Origin: Bittarella massiliensis (ex Durand et al. 2017)
Lineage (GTDB): Bacteria; Bacillota; Clostridia; Oscillospirales; Ruminococcaceae
Length of the DNA: 64,000 nt
Direction: 5' to 3'
NCBI RefSeq assembly: GCF_001486165.1
Contig: NZ_LN908977.1
Location: 193,268-257,267 of the forward strand
Shown: piece by piece, positions 58,477 through 64,000 of the stretch
How positions within the stretch are numbered: the stretch's first letter is position 1
How the letters are laid out: the number at the start of each line of letters is the position of its first letter
Program-made: the position numbers and the translations under genes
The notes under the pieces: generated by a model
What the model saw: only the letters and a program-made list of their open reading frames with translations
Databases searched by the model: none
Told to the model about the DNA's origin: nothing

Positions 58477-59520
58477 TTAGCCGATGGCGCCCATGATGCC
58501 GATGAGGGGCAGCATGACCGCCAGGAGGATGACCCCCACCGAGAGGGTGAGGAAGGCCGCCAGCCCCGGCTCGACCGTCGAGAGGGCGCCGTCGATCTGG
58601 CGGTCTGACTCCTCTGCGAAGAGGCGGGTGAGGCGGGCCAGCGACTCCTCGCCGCTCCCGCTCTGAAAGCCGCTGACGAGCATCCGGGCGTAGAGGGAGG
58701 GGAAGACCTTTTCGGCGTAGATGGCCTGGGCCAACCCCTCGCCGGTCTCCATCCGCTCCCGGCAGCGGGCCAGTTTGGCGCGCAGGAGGGGGTGGTCCAC
58801 CATCTCACTGGAGACGGCCATGGCCCGGTCGGTGTCCACCCCGCTGGCCAAAAAGGTGCTCAGGGCCGAGGTGAAGCGGGCCAGGGACACCTGGTAGGCG
58901 ACCCCCTTGGTCAGGGGGAGGCGCTGGGCCAGGGCGGCCAGCCGCTGCAGCCCCCGGGGGCGCTTCATCATCTGCAGCCCCACCAAGAGGAGGACCGCCA
59001 GCACCAGGGTGATGACCAGCACCGCCCAGGCGACCCCCTTGGCCACCGACATGTACCCGACGGAGGAGCCGGTCAGGTCCCCCGCCAGCTGGGCGTAGAC
59101 GCCGGAAAAGACCGGCAGTACCTCAAAGACCAAAAAGAGCATCACCGCGGTCATCAAAACCAGCATCACCGTGGGGTAGACCACGGCGCTGCGCAGCTTT
59201 TTCTGCAGGGCGTCCTGCCCCTCGTAGTAGACGGCCAGCCGTTTGAGCACCTGCTCGGTGCGCCCGGCGATCTCGCCCACCTCGACCATGTCGCTCAAAT
59301 AGCTGGGGAAACAGCCCGCCGCCCGCAGGGCGCCGGGGAGGGAGTGGGTCTCTTCCAGGCAGTCCAAGACCCGCCGGACCCCCTCCTGAAAGGGGCCGGG
59401 CTCCATGTCCTCGCAAAAGAGCTCCAGCGCCTCGCTGGACGGGATGCCGGCCCCCAGCATCATGGATAGATTTTCGCAAAACAGGCTCAGCTCCAGGTCG
59501 TTCAACAGCGTCTGTTTCAT
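58477..59520 (-). CDS. pilC: Type II secretion/type IV pilus inner-membrane platform PilC/GspF
   Basis: This 347-aa protein has two T2SSF domains (~10-130: LSLFCENLSMMLGAGIPSSEALELFCEDMEPG; ~210-330: LARFTSALSTFLASGVDTDRAMAVSSEMVDHPLLRAKLARCRERMETGEGLAQAI) and three membrane helices. It is the platform on which the pilus is assembled. First gene of the operon. Confidence 0.88.
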   Translation of the reverse strand: MKQTLLNDLELSLFCENLSMMLGAGIPSSEALELFCEDMEPGPFQEGVRRVLDCLEETHSLPGALRAAGCFPSYLSDMVEVGEIAGRTEQVLKRLAVYYEGQDALQKKLRSAVVYPTVMLVLMTAVMLFLVFEVLPVFSGVYAQLAGDLTGSSVGYMSVAKGVAWAVLVITLVLAVLLLVGLQMMKRPRGLQRLAALAQRLPLTKGVAYQVSLARFTSALSTFLASGVDTDRAMAVSSEMVDHPLLRAKLARCRERMETGEGLAQAIYAEKVFPSLYARMLVSGFQSGSGEESLARLTRLFAEESDRQIDGALSTVEPGLAAFLTLSVGVILLAVMLPLIGIMGAIG

Positions 59521-59550
59521 CTGCCGCCTCCTCTTTTTTTCGCGCCCATA

Positions 59551-60459
59551 TCAGTACACATAGCGGTCGACATAGTTTTTGCCGTCGCCCACAAAATCCT
59601 TTAGGTCCGCCCCGCCGGCGGCGAAGGTGGTGTCGATGCGCACCCAGTTGCCGGCCTCCACCTGAAACTCCACCGCGATCCAGCCCGACTCCTCCAAATA
59701 GATCAAGTTCCAGGCGTGGTAGAGGTCGTTCGGGGCCACGTAGCCGGTGACGAGTTTGGTGGGGATGCCCTGGCTGCGGAGCATGGCGGCCGCCAGGGCC
59801 GCGTAGTCGTAGCAGATGCCGGTGCCGCTTTTCAGGGTCTCGTCGGGGTCGGGGGTGTAGCCCTTGGGGACGGTCTCCGCCTTCCCCACGTCGTAGCGGA
59901 TATTTTTTACGATGTAGTCGTAGATGCTGTTGACCACCCCGATCTGGCTGGTGTCCTCCGCCGACAGCTGGGCGGCCTTGTCCACGCAGGCGGACCGGGG
60001 GGTGTAGTTGACCTGGATGCTGGGGCGGAGGAAGGGGGCGAACTCGCTTGTGAGCTGCACCTGCCGGGCGGTGGAGAGGAGCTGGGCATACCGGTCGCCG
60101 GTGGTGTTTCGCATCACCCGAAAGGTGTATTCGCCGTCCCCCATCTGCAGGGGGTAAAAGCAGGGGGTGCCGTCGTTTGCCAGGTCGTAGTTGTAGGTCT
60201 CCTCCCCCTTGAGCACCTGAAATTTCAGGCGGGCGCTGTGCTGGGCCCGCACCGCCACATAGCCCTCGCCCAGGTTGGTCAGGTCGATGTCGGCCCCCCC
60301 GCCCGAGACCGCGTCGCTGCCGTCAAAGACCGCCTCGGCCACCGGGGGGCGCTGGTAGTTGCCGGCGGGGTGACCCTCCCGCTGGGGGCTGTCCTTGGCG
60401 CAGCCGCTCAGGAGGGCGAGGGCGGCCAGTGCGGCGGCAAACAGTCGTCTGTATTTCAA
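59551..60459 (-). CDS. Transglutaminase-like lipoprotein
   Basis: This 302-aa protein starts at TTG 60459 after GGAGGAGGTG. Lipobox LSGC, then a transglutaminase core (~165-270): GTGICYDYAALAAAMLRSQGIPTKLVTGYV (Cys), YHAWNLIYLEESGWIAVEF (His) and RIDTTFA (Asp). A surface cysteine protease or amidase acting on protein or wall is expected. Likely promoter -10 TATACT on the minus strand near 60,500. Confidence 0.85.
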   Translation of the reverse strand: MKYRRLFAAALAALALLSGCAKDSPQREGHPAGNYQRPPVAEAVFDGSDAVSGGGADIDLTNLGEGYVAVRAQHSARLKFQVLKGEETYNYDLANDGTPCFYPLQMGDGEYTFRVMRNTTGDRYAQLLSTARQVQLTSEFAPFLRPSIQVNYTPRSACVDKAAQLSAEDTSQIGVVNSIYDYIVKNIRYDVGKAETVPKGYTPDPDETLKSGTGICYDYAALAAAMLRSQGIPTKLVTGYVAPNDLYHAWNLIYLEESGWIAVEFQVEAGNWVRIDTTFAAGGADLKDFVGDGKNYVDRYVY

Positions 60460-60549
60460 AGCGGCCCCCCACCTCCTCCTGGCGTATATAGATTCAGTAT
60501 AACACAGTTGTGCGGCCAATGCCACGCCCTTTTTGGGGGGTAAAACAGA

Positions 60550-60579
60550 GAGAGGGCGCCCTTTTTCGGGCGCCCTCTC
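60550..60579. terminator. Terminator after the CofE-like gene
   Basis: 12-bp perfect arms GAGAGGGCGCCC/GGGCGCCCTCTC. Confidence 0.75.
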
Positions 60580-60597
60580 AAGGCCGTACGGCGGGCC

Positions 60598-61788
60598 TTA
60601 TTTGGCGTAGTTGTCGAAGTAGTTTTGCACCAGCACCACCGGGGTGCCCTTGTCGCCGCTGCCGGAAGTCAGGTCGCACAGGGAGCCGATGAGGTCGGTC
60701 AGCCGGCGGGGGGTGGTGCCCTGGGCGGCCATGTCGCCCACCAGCTTGTCCTTTTTGTGGGCGATGCGCTCGCGGACGGCGGCCTGCAGCTCCTCGCCGC
60801 TGAGGTCGGCAAAGTCGTTGTCGGCCAGGTATTTCAGCTTGACCTCGTTGGGGGTGCCGTCGAGCCCGGCGGTGTGGGCGGGGGAGACCACCGGGTCCGC
60901 CAGCTCCCAGATCTGGCCCACCGGGTCTTTGAAGGCGCCGTCACCGTAGACCATGACCTCGATCTGCTTGCCGCTGCCCTCGCGCAGCAGGTCGGCCACC
61001 CGCTGGACAAAGGCGTCGCAGTCCCGGGGGAAGAGCTTCACCGAGGTCTCGGTGGCCTTGTTGGAGCCCAGCAGGCCGTACTGCTCGTTGTAGCCGCAGC
61101 CGCCAATGCTCTGGTTGAGGATGTCGCTGAGGGAGCAGACCGCCTCGGCCCCGGCCTCCTTCAGCTGGCGGCAGGTGCGCTGCCGGGTGTGGATGTCGCA
61201 GGCCAGCACCCGCTTGGTGTACCGCAGGATGGCGGCGGGCTTGTTGGCCAGCACGATCTGGGGCTCGGCCCCGCACTCGCGGATGACCTGGGCGTAGTAG
61301 TCCAGGTAGTCCACCCCGGTGAAGGGGTGCAGCACGGTGCCGAACGTCTCGTGAAACTCCTCGGCGGTGAGGACGTCGCTCCAGGGGTTGATGCCGGCCT
61401 CTTCCAGCCGGTCGATGTCGATCAGGTGGTTGCCCACCTCGTCGGAGGGGTAGCTGAGCAGCACCGTCACCTTTTTGGCGGCCTTGGCGATCCCCTTGAG
61501 GCAGACCGAGAAGCGGTTGCGGCTGAGGATGGGGAAGACCACCCCGATGTGCTCGCCCCCCAGCTTGGCCCGCACGTCGGCGGCGATGTCGTCGACGGTG
61601 GCGTAGTTGCCCTGGGTGCGGGCCACCACAGACTCGGTGATGGCCACCACGTCCCGATCGTGCAGGGCGAAGGGCTCGCCCGCGGCGGCGTCCAGCACCG
61701 ACTTGGCCACGATGGCGGCCAGGTCGTCCCCCTCTTTGACGATGGGAAGTTTGATCCCTCTGGATACGGTGCCTACGAAGTTACTCAT
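60598..61788 (-). CDS. Coenzyme F420:L-glutamate ligase-like protein
   Basis: This 396-aa protein starts at ATG 61788 (AGGAG upstream). Related to the CofE/F420_ligase fold: GDDLAAIVAKSVLDAA, RDVVAITESVVARTQGNY, MVYGDGAFKDPVG and late SGSGDKGTPVVLVQNYFDNY. Homologues are frequent in anaerobic Firmicutes that do not make F420, so the true substrate is unsettled. Divergent LysR regulator. Confidence 0.8.
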   Translation of the reverse strand: MSNFVGTVSRGIKLPIVKEGDDLAAIVAKSVLDAAAGEPFALHDRDVVAITESVVARTQGNYATVDDIAADVRAKLGGEHIGVVFPILSRNRFSVCLKGIAKAAKKVTVLLSYPSDEVGNHLIDIDRLEEAGINPWSDVLTAEEFHETFGTVLHPFTGVDYLDYYAQVIRECGAEPQIVLANKPAAILRYTKRVLACDIHTRQRTCRQLKEAGAEAVCSLSDILNQSIGGCGYNEQYGLLGSNKATETSVKLFPRDCDAFVQRVADLLREGSGKQIEVMVYGDGAFKDPVGQIWELADPVVSPAHTAGLDGTPNEVKLKYLADNDFADLSGEELQAAVRERIAHKKDKLVGDMAAQGTTPRRLTDLIGSLCDLTSGSGDKGTPVVLVQNYFDNYAK

Positions 61789-61914
61789 CTTGCCTCTCCT
61801 TTTTTGGCGGGCCCAAAAGCCCGGTTTACAAACAACTGCTCTACCAGTATAATGCAATTGTATATATAAGTAAAATATCTTTTCATAATATAATTTATAA
61901 GGTGGTCTAATAGT
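61789..61914. promoter_or_regulatory. Divergent AT-rich promoter region
   Basis: This 126-bp region between the CofE-like and LysR genes is far more AT-rich than its surroundings and has ATAATGCAATTGTATAT-like dyads near 61,850-61,866, fitting LysR T-N11-A sites and overlapping promoters. Confidence 0.5.
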
Positions 61915-62805
61915 ATGGAGGTCAAGCTGGAACACTATCGGGTCTTTCGCGAGGTGGCGCGGCAGGGGGGCTTCTCGGCGGCGGCGGGGAAGCTCTTTGT
62001 CTCCCAGTCGGCGGTGAGCCAGACGGTCAAACACCTGGAGAGCCAGTTGGGGGTCCCCCTCTTCGACCGGCGGGGGAAGAGGCTCTCCCTCACCAGCGAG
62101 GGGGAGCTGCTCTACGGCTATGTGGACGCCGCCCTCAAAACCCTGGAACAGGGGCAGCAGAGCCTGCGGGAGCAGCAGAACCTGGAGCAGGGGCAGCTGC
62201 GGGTGGGGGTGTCGGACACCATCTCCCGCTTTGTGATCCTGGGCCAGTTGGAGCGATTTCACCGGGAATACCCCCACATCCGGCTGGTCATCCAAAACGG
62301 CACCTCCATCGAGGCGGTGGAGATGTTGGCCGAACACAGCGTGGACCTGGCCTTTGTCAACTCCCCGGTGCGGGACCAGCGGGTGGAGGAGCACCGCTTT
62401 TTCCGGGTGCACGACGTCTTTTTGGCCGGGCCCCGCTACCCCCTGCCCCAGCGTCCCCTCGCCGCCGCTGAGGTGGCGGCCCTGCCGCTGATCTTACTGG
62501 AGCGCAAGTCCAACGCCCGGCGGTTGGTGGACGACTGGTTTGCCGCGCAGGGCCTGCCCATCTCCCCGGAAATCGAGCTGGGCTCCCACGACCTGCTGCT
62601 GGACTTCGCCCGCATCGGTCTGGGGGTCTGCTGCGCCATCGAGGAGTTTGCCGAGGACTACCTGCGCCGGGGGCTGGTGGTGAAGCTGCCGGTGGATTTC
62701 TCTCTGCCGCCCCGGCACATCAGCTGGTGCAAGCTGCGGGACGTCTCCCTCTCCCCCAGCGCCAAGCGCTTTGTCGATTTCATCGGCGGCCGCTACGGCT
62801 GGTGA
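61915..62805 (+). CDS. LysR-family transcriptional regulator
   Basis: This 296-aa protein has wHTH at ~5-62 (YRVFREVARQGGFSAAAGKLFVSQSAVSQTVKHLESQLGVPLFDRRGKRLSLTSEG) and a LysR substrate-binding domain after residue 90 (LRVGVSDTISRFVILGQLERFHREYPHIRLVIQNG). Divergent from the CofE-like gene, its probable target. Confidence 0.92.
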   Translation: MEVKLEHYRVFREVARQGGFSAAAGKLFVSQSAVSQTVKHLESQLGVPLFDRRGKRLSLTSEGELLYGYVDAALKTLEQGQQSLREQQNLEQGQLRVGVSDTISRFVILGQLERFHREYPHIRLVIQNGTSIEAVEMLAEHSVDLAFVNSPVRDQRVEEHRFFRVHDVFLAGPRYPLPQRPLAAAEVAALPLILLERKSNARRLVDDWFAAQGLPISPEIELGSHDLLLDFARIGLGVCCAIEEFAEDYLRRGLVVKLPVDFSLPPRHISWCKLRDVSLSPSAKRFVDFIGGRYGW

Positions 62806-62812
62806 CGGAGAA

Positions 62813-62858
62813 GCGGCCCGGGAAAAGCGATGTCGCCTTTCCCGGGCCGCCTTGTTTT
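62813..62858. terminator. Bidirectional terminator
   Basis: 13-bp perfect arms GCGGCCCGGGAAA/TTTCCCGGGCCGC. Confidence 0.85.
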
Positions 62859-62862
62859 GGTC

Positions 62863-63564
62863 CTACCCGCGGATGAACTTCTGCACCTTTTTGGGGGGCG
62901 CCTCGGGGTTGAGGCGGTAGACCTGGCGGGCGATGGCCTCCTCCGCCTCCCGGGGAGAGAGGGCGTCCGCCTCGCGAAACAGGCCGCAGCCCCAGAAGCG
63001 CTCGGCGGTGCAGAAGGCGGCTGAGGGCCAGCCGTACCCCTCTCCAGTTTGGGAGCGCTTTTGCTGCCGGCCGCAGACGGTGATGTAAAGCCGCATCTGC
63101 AATTCCGTCAGGGCCCGCTCAAAGGGGGCCTTCTCCTGGGAAGAAAAGCCGGCCCGGCGCTTGAGCTCGTGGGCGGGGAGGCTGTCGGCTGCCAGCAGCG
63201 CCTCGTAGACCCGCTTGGCCTCCCGGCTGACCTGACCCTCCTCATAGGCCTCGAAAAGGGTCCGCCCCTGTCGGCGGGCGGCGAGGAAATAGGGGTACCA
63301 GGCCCGGGTGATGTAGCCGCTCTTTTTGAAAAACACCTTGCCGTAGGCGATGTCGTCGCGCTCTGTCAGCACCCGTATCCGCCACTCCCAGGGGTCGGTC
63401 TCGGGGTCGCCGGTGTGCCAGCGCACCGGGGTGTCGTAGGGCGGCTGTTCCCGCCAGTCCCAGGGCACCAGGGTGTAGATGCCCTCGGCGTTGCTGCCGC
63501 CCAGGGCAAACCCCGCCGCCAAAAGCCCCTCGACAAAGTCGCCGTAGCTGTAAATCTCCACCAC
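62863..63564 (-). CDS. AlkZ-related protein
   Basis: This 233-aa protein starts at GTG 63564 after AAGGAGGAG; a longer frame to 63774 has no site and non-coding character. The sequence YGDFVEGLLAAGFALGGSNAEGIYTLVPWDW…TPVRWHTGDPETDPWEWRIRVLTERDDIAYGKVFFKKSGYITRAWYPYFLAAR matches a clostridial family related to AlkZ DNA glycosylases, with winged-helix character. No catalytic QxQ motif recognised; role unknown. Confidence 0.75.
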   Translation of the reverse strand: MVEIYSYGDFVEGLLAAGFALGGSNAEGIYTLVPWDWREQPPYDTPVRWHTGDPETDPWEWRIRVLTERDDIAYGKVFFKKSGYITRAWYPYFLAARRQGRTLFEAYEEGQVSREAKRVYEALLAADSLPAHELKRRAGFSSQEKAPFERALTELQMRLYITVCGRQQKRSQTGEGYGWPSAAFCTAERFWGCGLFREADALSPREAEEAIARQVYRLNPEAPPKKVQKFIRG

Positions 63565-63607
63565 TTTTTTCTCCTCCTTCTTTTCAGCCCAGGCCCGGCA
63601 CCGCTCG

Positions 63608-63781
63608 ATGTGGGTGCCGGGCGGGGTGTCGCTGGAATGGCGCGCCGACAGCGCGCAGGGGAAGGCGGGGCGCCAGGTCCTCCTCTCCGACTGCGGCGAG
63701 CGGGGACTGGTCGGAGCGGACACCCTCTTTGAGGTGCACCCCAAAAACGTCATTCGCATGCTGCGCTTCTCCATCTCGTAG
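63608..63781 (+). CDS. Possible 57-aa fragment
   Basis: The frame MWVPGGVSLEWRADSAQGKA… ends GADTLFEVHPKNVIRMLRFSIS, which has protein-like composition, but there is no ribosome binding site. It is possibly the 3' end of a decayed gene; a terminator follows at 63,799. Confidence 0.3.
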   Translation: MWVPGGVSLEWRADSAQGKAGRQVLLSDCGERGLVGADTLFEVHPKNVIRMLRFSIS

Positions 63782-63798
63782 CCGCACAGGCAAAAAAA

Positions 63799-63845
63799 GG
63801 GGGCGCCCCTGCCGCCCTGCTCATGGCGGCAGACGGGCGCCCCCC
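63799..63845. terminator. Terminator hairpin
   Basis: Arms GGGGGCGCCC-CTGCCGCC and GGCGGCAG-AC-GGGCGCCCCC. Confidence 0.75.
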
Positions 63846-63873
63846 TCTCTTCAAGGAGGGAAGTCCCCTCCCT

Positions 63874-64000
63874 TTAGAAGCCCCAACCCGCGTACTGAAC
63901 GACCACGTCGACCACCGACTCCGACGCCTGCTGGCAGTCCACCAGCGGCACCAGGATGTCCAGCGGGATGGTGGTGGTGCAGCCGCAGGCAGCCGGCGGG
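63874..64000 (-). CDS. C-terminal end of an unidentified protein (cut by window edge)
   Basis: The minus strand is open from the right edge to TAA at 63876-63874 and encodes about 42 residues, with two Cys (ACGC), a hydrophobic IPLDILVPLVDC stretch and a C-terminal QYAGWGF. No family recognised. Confidence 0.5.
   Translation of the reverse strand, partial: PPAACGCTTTIPLDILVPLVDCQQASESVVDVVVQYAGWGF

Overview
The window looks like a chromosomal segment of a GC-rich, low-spore-motility-type gut Clostridium relative, most likely Oscillospiraceae (Flavonifractor/Oscillibacter/Intestinimonas-like). The grounds are the strong GGAGG ribosome binding sites, frequent GTG and TTG starts, dense G+C-rich coding, and clostridial families (TrmK, Nif3, RqcH, DUF1858, SigH-like sigma factor, DUF6514, AlkZ-related protein). 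This placement is inference from gene content, not from a marker gene.

Region 1 (1-14,881) is the right arm of a siphovirus-type prophage: HK97 capsid (cut by the window edge), head-tail connectors, major tail protein, tail assembly chaperones joined by a -1 frameshift on A AAA AAC, a moron with its own promoter and terminator, tape measure, Dit, Tal, BppU-like baseplate/receptor protein, XhlA-like protein, holin and M23 endolysin. Downstream of lysis comes the most notable stretch. A consensus promoter (12,587-12,615) starts a short RNA that begins almost exactly with one type I-C-like CRISPR repeat (12,625-12,659, ending CGTGGATTGAAAT) and ends in a hairpin. It is directly followed by an operator-controlled operon of small unknown proteins closed by a C-terminal HTH protein. 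This is the layout expected of an RNA-based anti-CRISPR (Racr) plus an acr-aca-like locus. The prophage ends in the 3' end of a tRNA-Leu-like gene (14,855-14,881), a remnant attachment site.

Region 2 (14,900-20,700) holds accessory genes: an AT-rich HNH-like zinc protein beside the attachment site, a collagen-like membrane protein, a Ser-rich lipoprotein, a DUF6514/XRE pair, a nucleoside hydrolase and a Crp/Fnr regulator.

Region 3 (20,700-30,900) contains a thioredoxin/thioredoxin reductase operon behind a palindromic operator, a pilin-like protein, a pentapeptide-repeat protein, a divergent HTH regulator and Ser/Thr kinase, a DUF4352 lipoprotein broken by an amber codon, a roughly 1-kb array of four degenerate ~240-bp repeats, a MATE exporter, a SigH-like sigma factor and a zinc-ribbon protein.

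Region 4 (32,100-50,530) contains a polar amino-acid ABC transporter, a VOC protein, a DUF1858 protein, an MFS transporter with TrmK, a BNR lipoprotein, then Nif3, RqcH, YjbQ and WYL genes, a HIRAN gene whose 3' end is tandemly triplicated (190-bp period), an esterase, relics of UvrA-like and HxlR genes, and a NYN/OST-HTH RNase-like protein. Several gene-free GC-rich tracts of 0.5-1.4 kb interrupt this region.

Region 5 (51,000-64,000) contains a 1033-aa InlB-repeat surface protein, a BTAD (SARP-like) regulator ending a type IV pilus operon (pilC, four small pilin-like genes, pilT), a transglutaminase-like lipoprotein, an F420 gamma-glutamyl-ligase-like enzyme with a divergent LysR regulator, and an AlkZ-related protein. 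Paired 12-bp direct repeats just upstream of the surface protein's -10 box suggest that the neighbouring BTAD regulator controls it.
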